NCBI GenBank assembly: GCA_007120035.1
Contig: SKON01000127.1
Span: forward strand, 1-37,018
Length of the DNA stretch: 37,018 bases
Direction of reading: 5' to 3'
Source: Myxococcales bacterium
GTDB lineage: Bacteria > Myxococcota_A > Bradymonadia > Bradymonadales > Bradymonadaceae
Shown: positions 8,016-15,701 of the stretch, piece by piece
Layout: each line of letters starts with the position of its first letter
How positions within the stretch are numbered: the stretch's first letter is position 1
Made by a program: the position numbers and the translations under genes
The notes under the pieces: model-generated
Seen by the model: the letters and a program-made list of their open reading frames with translations, nothing else
Databases searched by the model: none
What the model was told of the DNA's origin: nothing

Positions 8016-8738
8016 TCAGGCGGCGATGAAGAACTGGTAGCCCTTGCCGTGGATGGTCTTGATCCACTCGGCGTCGCCTCCGAACTCCACCAGCTTCTTG
8101 CGAAGACGAGAGATGTGGACATCGATGGTTCGATCCAGGCCGTCGTACTCCCGGTCGAGGAGCTGCTTGTAGAGCTCATCGCGACCGACGGTGGTACCGG
8201 CCCGCTTGGCGAGCATCCACAGAAGATCGAACTCGAAGGTCGTCAGGCGGATGGACTCGTTGTTGATGAAGGCTTCCCGGGAGCGCCGGTTGATGAAGAG
8301 CGGTCCCTTCTGGAGCTTCTTGGTGTCGATCCCGGTGAGGGAGACGTCGGTGACCTCCGAGATCTGTTCCAGGCGGCGCATCAGGGCTTTCAGGCGTGCC
8401 AGGAGCAGGGGGGTGGAGATGGGCTTGGTGACGTAGTCGTCGGCCCCGACCTCGAGTCCCCGGATGTGGTCGTTATCTCCGTGAGCTCCGGTGAGCATGA
8501 TGATCGCGCCCATGTAGTCGGGGCGAACAGTCTTGCAGATCTCGAACCCGTCGACCTCCGGGAGGCCCAGATCAAGGAGGACCGCCCCGGGGGTCTCGGA
8601 GAGGATCCGCTCGATGGCCCGGCGGCCGTTGTTCTCCACGTCGGTGGAGAAGCCCTCGGCCTCCAAGAGCTCCTGGAGAGCGGCGGCGAGCTCGGGATCA
8701 TCTTCGACAATCAGTACAGTGGCTTCAGTATGCATCAT
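8016..8738 (-). CDS. OmpR/PhoB-family response regulator (orphan)
   Basis: The N-terminal receiver domain (about residues 7-120) has the acidic pair VEDD (11-14), phospho-acceptor Asp56 in VLLDLGLPEVDG and the conserved Lys of the TKP motif. The C-terminal winged-helix domain ends with RTIDVHISRLRKKL, the recognition helix region of the OmpR/PhoB family. It therefore should be a phosphorylation-dependent transcription factor. No histidine kinase gene is adjacent, so the partner is unknown. Three candidate starts are in frame (TTG 8741, ATG 8738, ATG 8735). I choose ATG 8738, which has GAGGAG nine bases upstream. It ends 2 nt from the convergent asparaginase stop. Confidence 0.93.
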   Translation of the reverse strand: MMHTEATVLIVEDDPELAAALQELLEAEGFSTDVENNGRRAIERILSETPGAVLLDLGLPEVDGFEICKTVRPDYMGAIIMLTGAHGDNDHIRGLEVGADDYVTKPISTPLLLARLKALMRRLEQISEVTDVSLTGIDTKKLQKGPLFINRRSREAFINNESIRLTTFEFDLLWMLAKRAGTTVGRDELYKQLLDREYDGLDRTIDVHISRLRKKLVEFGGDAEWIKTIHGKGYQFFIAA

Positions 8739-8842
8739 CAAATGGGTCTCCTCGTGAAGACATCCTCACGGCGTTCAACTTGGTGTCCCGAAACGATGGG
8801 GAGCCAGGGAGACGGCGCGAAATCTGCGGACCCTGCCGGGGG

Positions 8843-8851
8843 ACTATAACA
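8843..8851 (-). promoter_or_regulatory. Candidate extended -10 promoter element for the response regulator
   Basis: On the minus strand TGT precedes TATAGT, a 5/6 match to the -10 consensus with the extended TGn motif; no good -35 hexamer lies at the proper distance. It would give a leader of about 100 nt before ATG 8738. The rest of the gap 8739-8963 shows an A/T-rich patch near 8886-8900 but nothing I can name. Confidence 0.35.
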
Positions 8852-8963
8852 CTGGTCGCCGAGATTGGCGCGGGGGAACCGGCGGTTTTTCAAATCTTAA
8901 CAAGTCGTCGTGCCTAGGTTCAAAGAGAAGGAACCGCAGAGAGTTGGCGAAAGAGGAGGTCCG

Positions 8964-9134
8964 ATGTCTGTCGAACCCACGGCGCGAGCCGGTCCGGCCC
9001 CGAGTCGCACGGCCAGGTTTTTGCTCCTCATGGCGGTATTGTTGGCCTTCGGGGTGCTCCTGGCCCCCTGCGCCATCATCGCTGCCTCGTCGCTCTTCGA
9101 GTTCCTCCAGGGGCTCGCGGTTCATGGCTCGTAG
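8964..9134 (+). CDS. Small single-pass membrane protein, 56 aa, unknown function
   Basis: ATG 8964 follows GAGGAGG (8953-8959), one of the strongest Shine-Dalgarno sequences in the window though with a short 4-nt spacer. The product starts with a short polar, Arg-containing segment (MSVEPTARAGPAPSRTAR) and continues with one hydrophobic helix of about 25 residues (residues 19-44), followed by a short polar tail. The pattern predicts one membrane span. An in-frame upstream ATG at 8910 lacks such a ribosome-binding site. Its last 13 nt overlap the end of the convergent lipoprotein gene. I do not recognise a family, and the chance that it is not expressed is real, since the same interval is otherwise intergenic. 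Confidence 0.5.
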   Translation: MSVEPTARAGPAPSRTARFLLLMAVLLAFGVLLAPCAIIAASSLFEFLQGLAVHGS

Positions 9135-11407
9135 GTAAAATCCAGGACCGAGGAAGTGGTCAGGGTGTCGGTGGCGTCGCCGATCTGGGACCGGAGACGA
9201 TAAGAGCGGGTGGTCCCGTCCGTGGGCGGCGCGGGATCGACGGTGCCGGGGTCGTCGGGGTCCACGGTCTGGAGAGTCTGCCAGTCGTCGTCGCCGTCGT
9301 GGAACTCCCACCAGGCCGTGGGGGGCTCCCAGGTGCGGGCGCCCTGGGCCTCGGCGCGGTTCGCCGAGGGCTGGCCGGCGTCGTTGATGGCGGCGACCTC
9401 GTAGGTGGCGATGCTCCCGTCGGATCCCGTGATGGGGTTGGCGGAGAGGACCGCGGTGTCGTTGACCTGCTCTACGGTGAGCCCCGAGAGGTTGGTCTGG
9501 GGAGCCTGGGCGGCGGAGTCGGAGAAGGAGTCGTCGTCGCCGCTGTCTGTTGTGGTCACGATCCCTGCGTTTCGCCAGATACGGTAGCCCTGGGCGCCAT
9601 CGACAGGGGTCCAGCTCAGGTCCACGGCGGAGGGCGAGCCCGTAGCGGTGAAGTCCGGCGGCTCCGGGAGAGCCTCGGTGGTGAAGGAGAACTCATCACT
9701 GTAGTTGGTGCCGGCGAAGTTGTGCATGAAGGCTCGGACGTAGACGGTGGTCTCCGAGGGCAGGCCTTCGATGGTGGTCGAGAGGGCGGTGTTGCCTTCG
9801 TATTCGAAGAAGTTGACCACCGTGGAGCTGGCGTCGGCGGGGAAGACCGGGTTGGGGCTCAAGGAGTAGGTAAACCCGTGGTCCGAGGCCAGGGGAGCGC
9901 CGTCATTGGTGACCGTGGCCGAGAGGTCCGCCGAGGTGGCGGTGACGTTGGTGGCGGAGAGGTTCCCCACGGAGCCGGGGTGGGCCCGGAACCCGAAGTC
10001 CGAGTCCGAGAGGGTGGTCTCGCCGCCGGCGATGGAGATCTCGACCCGGTAGTGCCGGATGGAGCCGCTGGCGGGGGCGGACTCGTCGTTGAAGGTGGCC
10101 GTCGTGGCGCCCGGGAGGGGCTCGTAGTCCGTGGGGTCGTCGTCGGGGCCGTTGGTCCTGTACCACTGACGGGAGAAGCTGGCGCTGGTGGCCCGTCGGC
10201 CTTCGAACTCGGGGGTCTCCGCGGTGGTCTCTGTGGGGCTGATCCGGGCCCGAACGATGTAGGACCGAGCAGGCGCGGTCCCGATGGTGGGGCCTCCATT
10301 CTGAACCCGGACATGGCCGGGGAACTCACCCTTGGATGCGGTGACCGCGCCGGGGGTCACCGGGGCGAGCGGGGCGTCTTCATCGAGGAAAGCGGTGTCC
10401 AGGCCGATGTCGATCCAGTCATCTCCCAGGGGCATCACCTCGTAGTTCAGGACGACCGGCGCCGACCGGAAGCCATCGACGGGATCGGATTCAGCCTGTG
10501 AGCCGTCGAAGAGGGCGACCAGGACGTACTCCACGGAGTCCCCCGGGGTCGCCTCGGGAGGATCGAAGGTGACCCGGATCCCGTCGGTGCGGCCCTCGGA
10601 GGCGGCGCCGTTCTGGGGCGCCGAGAGGGATCCCGCCGGGGCCGAGGTGTCTTCATAGGAGTCGACCAGGGGGTCGTCGATGGTGGTCAAGAGGGCGCCG
10701 TCAGCGAGGATCTCGTATCCCGTGGCTTCGGCGACGGGGGCCCAGCTCAGGAGGACGGCCGCCGTCGAAGAGTCGGTCTCCAGCACAGGGGTGAGGGATT
10801 GGGTGGTGAACTCCACCTCGTTGGCGAAGATCTCATCGGCGTCGGTGATGGAGTAGGCCCGGACATAGTGGGTGGTCCCGACGGTCAGTCCGTCGACGTC
10901 GAGGGAGAAGTCCCCCGTGGTGGCCGGCACTTCAGTCAGGGACGCGCAGTCGTCGTCGAACCCGGGCTCCGGCGAAAGGGCCCAGCAGAACCCGACCTCC
11001 AGGAGGTCGTCGAGGGGGAACTCCTGGATGCGTCCGTTCAGGGTGGCCGTGGTGGGGGTGATGCTGGTGGGGATCGTGGTGATCAGGTCCAGCTCGGGGC
11101 AGGCCGTCTCGCCATCGCAGACCAGCTCCGTGCCGGAGCACTCCCACTGGTCCAGATCGCAGGGCCCGCAGGGATCGCCGACGGAGTGCTCCAGGACCTC
11201 CGTGCCGCCGCACTCGTTGAGCTCGACGTCGGGTCCCGTATCAGGGGCCGGGCGGCACCGCTGAACGACGCACCGTTCGTCGGGGAAGCAGTCCAGATCG
11301 GACTCGCAGACGTGGTCGGTGAACTGGGGCTCACAACCGGAGAAGACCAGGGCCAGCGGCAAGAGGGCTGCCAGAAGGCCCGCCAGGAACATGGGACGAC
11401 GAGACAT
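9122..11407 (-). CDS. Large Cys-rich lipoprotein with duplicated fibronectin-III-like ectodomain
   Basis: The 761-residue product begins with a signal ending VFSGC (Cys25), a likely lipoprotein site. Residues 34-103 hold ten further cysteines in a pattern (CESDLDCFPDERC and following) seen in many myxobacterial surface lipoproteins. The rest is beta-rich and internally repeated. Segment A (about 107-205, ending VRAYS..EVEFTT) recurs at 483-578; segment B (about 215-315, LSWAPV..ATGYEI) recurs at 592-690 (LSWTPV..AQGYRI); segment C (about 405-475, containing RHYRVEI) recurs at 690-760 (RSYRLRS). The ectodomain is therefore largely an A-B-C duplication of fibronectin-III-like modules. This suggests a surface or periplasmic binding or structural role. 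GGAG eight bases before ATG 11407 supports the start. No catalytic motif is visible. Confidence 0.82.
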   Translation of the reverse strand: MSRRPMFLAGLLAALLPLALVFSGCEPQFTDHVCESDLDCFPDERCVVQRCRPAPDTGPDVELNECGGTEVLEHSVGDPCGPCDLDQWECSGTELVCDGETACPELDLITTIPTSITPTTATLNGRIQEFPLDDLLEVGFCWALSPEPGFDDDCASLTEVPATTGDFSLDVDGLTVGTTHYVRAYSITDADEIFANEVEFTTQSLTPVLETDSSTAAVLLSWAPVAEATGYEILADGALLTTIDDPLVDSYEDTSAPAGSLSAPQNGAASEGRTDGIRVTFDPPEATPGDSVEYVLVALFDGSQAESDPVDGFRSAPVVLNYEVMPLGDDWIDIGLDTAFLDEDAPLAPVTPGAVTASKGEFPGHVRVQNGGPTIGTAPARSYIVRARISPTETTAETPEFEGRRATSASFSRQWYRTNGPDDDPTDYEPLPGATTATFNDESAPASGSIRHYRVEISIAGGETTLSDSDFGFRAHPGSVGNLSATNVTATSADLSATVTNDGAPLASDHGFTYSLSPNPVFPADASSTVVNFFEYEGNTALSTTIEGLPSETTVYVRAFMHNFAGTNYSDEFSFTTEALPEPPDFTATGSPSAVDLSWTPVDGAQGYRIWRNAGIVTTTDSGDDDSFSDSAAQAPQTNLSGLTVEQVNDTAVLSANPITGSDGSIATYEVAAINDAGQPSANRAEAQGARTWEPPTAWWEFHDGDDDWQTLQTVDPDDPGTVDPAPPTDGTTRSYRLRSQIGDATDTLTTSSVLDFTYEP

Positions 11408-11448
11408 CGTGTGGGCTCCGAAGATACGTGCTTAAAATGATGAACCGC

Positions 11449-11476
11449 TTGTCAGCGAGGAGTACGGTAATACAAA
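11449..11476 (+). promoter_or_regulatory. Candidate promoter of the antiporter operon
   Basis: TTGTCA (11449-11454) and TACAAA (11471-11476) are 16 nt apart, with 5/6 and 4/6 matches to the sigma-70 hexamers. The first antiporter starts at 11552, giving a leader of about 70 nt. The -10 lies inside the inverted repeat listed separately. Confidence 0.4.
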
Positions 11477-11483
11477 TCCGTAC
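11462..11483. promoter_or_regulatory. Inverted repeat GTACGG-N10-CCGTAC, operator-like
   Basis: Perfect 6-bp arms at 11462-11467 and 11478-11483 flank the putative -10 of the antiporter promoter. The geometry suits a dimeric regulator that blocks RNA polymerase. It also lies upstream of the divergent lipoprotein gene at 11407, so either or both genes could be affected. Confidence 0.4.
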
Positions 11484-11513
11484 GGCTGTCGACGTGGGAG
11501 GGATTCTGTTCTA

Positions 11514-11530
11514 TGAACGTGGCCCGTTCA
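11514..11530. repeat. Second inverted repeat TGAACG-N5-CGTTCA in the antiporter leader
   Basis: Perfect 6-bp arms at 11514-11519 and 11525-11530 lie 21 nt upstream of the GTG start at 11552. As RNA this is a small hairpin just before the ribosome-binding site; as DNA it could be another protein site. No function can be read from the sequence. Confidence 0.35.
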
Positions 11531-11551
11531 GTGTGATGAGGGAACAATTCC

Positions 11552-13201
11552 GTGGTTGATGTATCGTTGCTCGAGGATCTGGGGTGGATCATCTGCGCCG
11601 GGCTGGTCGTGGTCCTGCTGGCGGAGCGGATCCGGGTACCCTCGATCGTGGCCTACATCGTTGCCGGGCTGTTGCTGGGGCCGGCGCTGGGGATCATCGA
11701 GGTCACCAGCGGTGTGGATCTGATCGCCGAGTTCGGGATCGCGCTCCTGCTCTTCGTGGTGGGGCTGGAGCTGAGCCTGGACAAGATCAAGGACGTGGGG
11801 AAGGTGGCGGTCTTAGCCGGACTCGGCCAGGTGGTGTTCACCGCGGCGGGAGGGTTCGGGATCGCCTGGCTGCTGGGCTTCACGGTGATGGAGTCGGTGT
11901 TCTTGGCCGTGGCCCTGACCTTCAGCAGCACCGTGGTGGTGGTGAAGCTCCTGGATCAGAAGGGGGATCTGAACAGCCTCTATGGGCGGATCGCCGTGGG
12001 GATCTTCCTGGTGCAGGACATGGTGGTGATCGCGGCGCTGACGCTTTTGGCGGGGATGGCCGGGGCCGAGGGGGATCCTGAGTTCGGGGCGATGGTCGGC
12101 GATATCGGGTTTGCGTTCTTGGGGACCGCCGGGCTCCTGGTGGCGGCGATGGTGGCGGCGCGGTGGGTGTTGCCCCGGCCTTTTCAGTGGGCGGCGAAGA
12201 GCCCGGAGACCCTCTTTCTATGGAGCTTGTGCTGGTGCTTCCTCTTCGTGCTGGCCAGTGAGAAGATGAACCTCAGTCTGGAGATCGGGGCATTTCTGGC
12301 GGGGTTGAGCCTGGCCCAGCTCCCCTACAACCACGATCTGAAGCGGCGGGTTCACCCGCTGATGAACTTCTTCATCGCGATCTTCTTCGTGACCCTGGGG
12401 CTGCAGATGCAGCTCGACGCGGCGATGAATCACCTGTTTTCGGCGGGGGTGCTGGCGCTCTTCGTGCTGATTGGCAACCCCCTGATCTTCATGTTCATCA
12501 TCGGTCGCAGCGGGTACTCGGAGAAGACGGCGTTCTCGACGAGCGTCACGGTGGCCCAGATCAGCGAGTTCTCGTTCATCTTCGCGACCATGGGGCTCGC
12601 CGCCGGGTTGATCGACGCGGAGATCCTCTCTGTGGTGGCCCTTGTCGGGTTGGTGACGATCGCGGTGTCGTCGTACATGATCCTGTACAGCGACGGGTTG
12701 TACCGGGTGATCAAGAAGACCGGGGTGCTTCGGATCTTCGGGGCTCCCGAGGAGGGTGATCAAGAGGAGCACGTGGAGCTCTCAGATCACGTGATCGTGG
12801 TGGGTATGAACAGCCTTGGGCGGGGGATCGCGACCCGTCTCTGCGAGCGCGGTGAGACCGTGTTGGCCCTGGATACGGACGCCTCGAAGCTGGTGGGGTT
12901 GCCCTGTCGGACGATGTTGGGGGACGTGAACTTTCTGGCGACCTTGAGCGAGGCGGGGTTCGAGCGGGCGCGGCTGCTGGTGAGCGCTCTGCATATCGAG
13001 GAGACCAATCGCCTGTTGGCCTTCCGGGGCAAGGAGGCGGGGATTCCGACGGCGATTCACGCCTTCGACTCGTCTGTGGTCAAGGATCTGGAGGCCGCCG
13101 GGGTCTCGCTGCTGATGGAGCCGCGACGAGACGGGGTGAAGCAGGAGTGGGCCAGCGTCTGTCGGGAGGTGCTCACCGACGAGGAGGTGGCCAATGCTTG
13201 A
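11552..13201 (+). CDS. CPA2-family cation:proton antiporter with TrkA-N domain (first of pair)
   Basis: The 549-residue protein has about 12 hydrophobic helices across residues 1-385 followed by a cytoplasmic Rossmann domain from about residue 410 (HVIVVGMNSLG, then D435-region acidic residues), the TrkA-N/RCK nucleotide-binding fold. The membrane part carries family marks: GLELSL after the third helix, SSTVVVVKLL, and the Gln-Asp pair in FLVQDMVV (about 154-155) equivalent to the ion-exchange site of KefB/KefC and YbaL. It should exchange K+ or Na+ for protons in the inner membrane, gated by a nucleotide or ligand at the RCK domain. The glycine motif is GMNSLG rather than strict GxGxxG. Start GTG 11552 has GAGGGA upstream. 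Its stop overlaps the next antiporter start by 8 nt. Confidence 0.9.
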   Translation: MVDVSLLEDLGWIICAGLVVVLLAERIRVPSIVAYIVAGLLLGPALGIIEVTSGVDLIAEFGIALLLFVVGLELSLDKIKDVGKVAVLAGLGQVVFTAAGGFGIAWLLGFTVMESVFLAVALTFSSTVVVVKLLDQKGDLNSLYGRIAVGIFLVQDMVVIAALTLLAGMAGAEGDPEFGAMVGDIGFAFLGTAGLLVAAMVAARWVLPRPFQWAAKSPETLFLWSLCWCFLFVLASEKMNLSLEIGAFLAGLSLAQLPYNHDLKRRVHPLMNFFIAIFFVTLGLQMQLDAAMNHLFSAGVLALFVLIGNPLIFMFIIGRSGYSEKTAFSTSVTVAQISEFSFIFATMGLAAGLIDAEILSVVALVGLVTIAVSSYMILYSDGLYRVIKKTGVLRIFGAPEEGDQEEHVELSDHVIVVGMNSLGRGIATRLCERGETVLALDTDASKLVGLPCRTMLGDVNFLATLSEAGFERARLLVSALHIEETNRLLAFRGKEAGIPTAIHAFDSSVVKDLEAAGVSLLMEPRRDGVKQEWASVCREVLTDEEVANA

Positions 13202-14765
13202 GATCGCCGTGATCTTGAGCGCCGCCGCCGTGGCCTACGGGCTGGGGCGGGCCGTGGGGATCCCCGTGGTGCCCCTGCTGATCGTGGCGGGGTTGGCGCT
13301 GTCGATGGGGCAGATGATGCCCGATCGGGAGTTCGTGGTCGGGATCCTGGAGGTGGGCCTGGCGTTTTTGGTCTTCGCCGCCGGCCTGGACATGGCGCCG
13401 GGGCGAGTGGGCAAGCAGACCGATCTGGCCCTGAAGGTGGGGCTGATCCAGTTCTTTGCCCTGGCGAGCCTGGCCGGCTGGCTGACGCTGCGCACGGGTT
13501 ACTCCCTGGAACAGGCGCTCTATATCGCGCTGGCGATCTCGGCGAGCTCCACGTTGGTGGTCGTCAGGGTGCTGAAGAAGCGCCAGGAACTCTTTGAGTC
13601 CTTCGGGAGGATGATCCTCGGGGTGCTCCTGCTCCAGGACCTGCTGGTGATCGGGGCCATCGTGGTGCTGCGGGCCATGTCCGAGGAGAACACCGCGGAG
13701 ATGTTGCAGGTCTTCGAGGTGACGGTGGTGCTCGTGGTGGCGGCGCTGGTCCTGGGCCGCTACGTCCTGCCCAAGGTGGTGAACCGATACCGGGAAGAAG
13801 AAGAGACTCTGCTTTTGATCGTGCTGGCGGTGCTCTTTTCCTTCATGGGACTGGCCTACCTGGGAGGGGTGCCGGCGGTGGTGGCGGCCTTCCTTGCGGG
13901 GCTGTCGCTGTCGAGCTTCCCGGCGCGGAGCCTGGTCCGAGGGCTGATCACCTCCCTGACGGACTTCTTCATGGTGGTCTTCTTCATCGCTCTCGGAGCG
14001 TTGATCACGGTGCCGTCGACCCGGGTCTTGTTGGACGCGCTCTTTCTGATCGTGGTGGTGGTAGTGATCACGCCGCTCCTGGTGGCCTATGTGGCAGAGA
14101 AGGCCGGGATGACCTCACGGGGAGCGCTGGAAGCGGGGCTGCTCCTGGCACAGACCAGCGAGTTTTCGTTGATCGTGGGGCTTGCCGGTCTGGAGACGGG
14201 GCAGATCTCAGAAGAGCTCTTCGCGTTGATCGTGATCGTGACGGTGGTCACGATGATCGTGACCCCGATGCTGAGCAGCCGGCAGTCCGTGGGGTGGCTG
14301 ATGAGGTTCCACCCCAACCCTGGGCCCAAGCTCAGCGGCCCCGGCCGTGGGGAGCACGTGGTGGTGATCGGAGGGGGAACGGCGGGGGCGTTGCTCTATG
14401 AGAAGTTCCGTGCCGTCAACGTGCCCGTCGTGGTGGTGGACAATGATCCCATGGTGGTCAGCCAGTTCCTGGATCGGCAGTGCGATGCGGTGTGGGGCGA
14501 TGGGGAGCAGTCTCATACCTTGACCGAAGCCGGAGTGCGCCAGGCCCGGGCGGTGATCGTGACCACCGGGAAGCTCGCTCATCTGCGCGCGGTGAAAGAA
14601 CAGATGCAGGAGGAGACGCCGGTCTGGTTCCATGCATTTGAGGTCGCCGATGCGGAGACCGCCCGGGATCTGGGCGCCCGGGCCGTGAACTACTCCGAGG
14701 CGGCCACGGATCGGTTCATGGAGTGGTTCACCGAGACCTTAGGCCATGGTATGACAGAAGCCTGA
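13194..14765 (+). CDS. CPA2-family cation:proton antiporter with TrkA-N domain (second of pair)
   Basis: This 523-residue protein is a diverged paralogue of the preceding one. About 12 membrane helices fill residues 1-375, with SSTLVVVRVL and Gln-Asp in LLLQDLLV (about 147-148) at the exchange site. The Rossmann domain starts near residue 387 with VVVIGGGTAG, a canonical glycine motif, and an acidic VVVVDNDP strand end consistent with NAD(H) binding. Its ATG lies inside the upstream gene (8-nt overlap), so synthesis of the two is likely coupled and roughly stoichiometric. CPA2 antiporters are dimers, so a heterodimer of these two products is a reasonable inference, not shown. Substrate ion unknown. 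Confidence 0.9.
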   Translation: MLEIAVILSAAAVAYGLGRAVGIPVVPLLIVAGLALSMGQMMPDREFVVGILEVGLAFLVFAAGLDMAPGRVGKQTDLALKVGLIQFFALASLAGWLTLRTGYSLEQALYIALAISASSTLVVVRVLKKRQELFESFGRMILGVLLLQDLLVIGAIVVLRAMSEENTAEMLQVFEVTVVLVVAALVLGRYVLPKVVNRYREEEETLLLIVLAVLFSFMGLAYLGGVPAVVAAFLAGLSLSSFPARSLVRGLITSLTDFFMVVFFIALGALITVPSTRVLLDALFLIVVVVVITPLLVAYVAEKAGMTSRGALEAGLLLAQTSEFSLIVGLAGLETGQISEELFALIVIVTVVTMIVTPMLSSRQSVGWLMRFHPNPGPKLSGPGRGEHVVVIGGGTAGALLYEKFRAVNVPVVVVDNDPMVVSQFLDRQCDAVWGDGEQSHTLTEAGVRQARAVIVTTGKLAHLRAVKEQMQEETPVWFHAFEVADAETARDLGARAVNYSEAATDRFMEWFTETLGHGMTEA

Positions 14766-14766
14766 T

Positions 14767-14784
14767 GCGCCCGCCGGTGGGCGC
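14767..14784 (+). repeat. GC-rich hairpin between the antiporter pair and sppA
   Basis: GCGCCC (14767-14772) and GGGCGC (14779-14784) can pair across a 6-nt loop immediately after the antiporter stop. No T-tract follows, so it is not a classic terminator; it may protect the mRNA 3' end or reduce readthrough into sppA. Confidence 0.35.
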
Positions 14785-14813
14785 GAAACGGAGTTCGCCG
14801 AGGAGTTCGGACG

Positions 14814-15701
14814 ATGAAAAAGCGTGGCATTGTCACCCTGGTGGTGATCTTCGGGGGACTCTTTCTGGGGCTGATGGTCTTCATCGGCGTGTTGGTAGCG
14901 GCCTTCTCTCCTGATGGTTTTGGCGGCCCCGGCGATCGAATCGGGGTGGTCGAGGTGGACGGCACGATCATGGACAGCAAGAAGGTGATCGAGAACCTGC
15001 GCCGGTTCGAGAAAGACGACTCCGTGCGGGCCGTGGTGGTGCGGGTGAACAGCCCCGGTGGGGCGGTGGCTCCGTCCCAGGAGATCTACAGCGCTGTCAG
15101 ACGACTGAAGGAGCACAAGCCCGTGGTGGTGTCCATGGGGACTGTGGCGGCCAGCGGCGGGTATTACATCGCCTGCGGGGCGGATACGATCTTTGCCAAC
15201 CCGGGTACGATCACGGGCTCGATCGGGGTGATCACCCAGTTCTTCAACATCGAAGGGCTCGTGGAGCGGATTGATCTGGAGGTCCACACCGTGGCCTCGG
15301 GAGATTTTAAGGACGCGGGGTCTCCGTTTAAGCCCTTCGCGCCGGAGGACGAGGCCGTGTTTAGAGCGATGGTTCAGGACGTCCATCGTCAGTTCGTGGA
15401 GGACGTGGCCGACTGTCGGGGGATGGGGATCGACGAGGCGTCGGAGATCGCCGATGGTCGCATCTTCACGGGGCGCCAGGCCTATTCGATGGACCTTGTA
15501 GACCAGCTGGGCTCGTTGCAGGACGCCATCGAGTACCTCGCCGACGAGGTGGGCCTCGAGGATCCTCCCGTGGTGTATCCCCCGGAAGATCGAATGGGGA
15601 TTATCGGGGAGCTCTTTCGGGTCGCCGTGAACACCACGGCGACGGAGGCTCAAGAGCAGGCCGCCCCTCGTGTGCTCTATCAGTACATGGGGCCTCGATG
15701 A
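14814..15701 (+). CDS. sppA: Signal peptide peptidase SppA, short form
   Basis: The 295-residue protein has one N-terminal membrane helix (about residues 7-31) and a ClpP/crotonase-fold serine protease domain. Nucleophile Ser114 sits in AASGGYYIA and general base Lys166 in SGDFKDAGSPFKPF; the 52-residue spacing equals that in Bacillus subtilis SppA (Ser147/Lys199). The short single-domain form, unlike the 618-residue E. coli enzyme, is typical of many bacteria. It cleaves remnant signal peptides in the inner membrane and also helps membrane-stress tolerance. GAGGAG with an 8-nt spacer precedes ATG 14814. The stop overlaps the next start as ATGA, which suggests coupling to the TolC-like gene. 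Confidence 0.93.
   Translation: MKKRGIVTLVVIFGGLFLGLMVFIGVLVAAFSPDGFGGPGDRIGVVEVDGTIMDSKKVIENLRRFEKDDSVRAVVVRVNSPGGAVAPSQEIYSAVRRLKEHKPVVVSMGTVAASGGYYIACGADTIFANPGTITGSIGVITQFFNIEGLVERIDLEVHTVASGDFKDAGSPFKPFAPEDEAVFRAMVQDVHRQFVEDVADCRGMGIDEASEIADGRIFTGRQAYSMDLVDQLGSLQDAIEYLADEVGLEDPPVVYPPEDRMGIIGELFRVAVNTTATEAQEQAAPRVLYQYMGPR

Noticed and set aside
14767-14784. Rho-independent terminator after the antiporters
   Set aside because: The stem is only 6 bp and no T-tract follows; I list it as a hairpin only.
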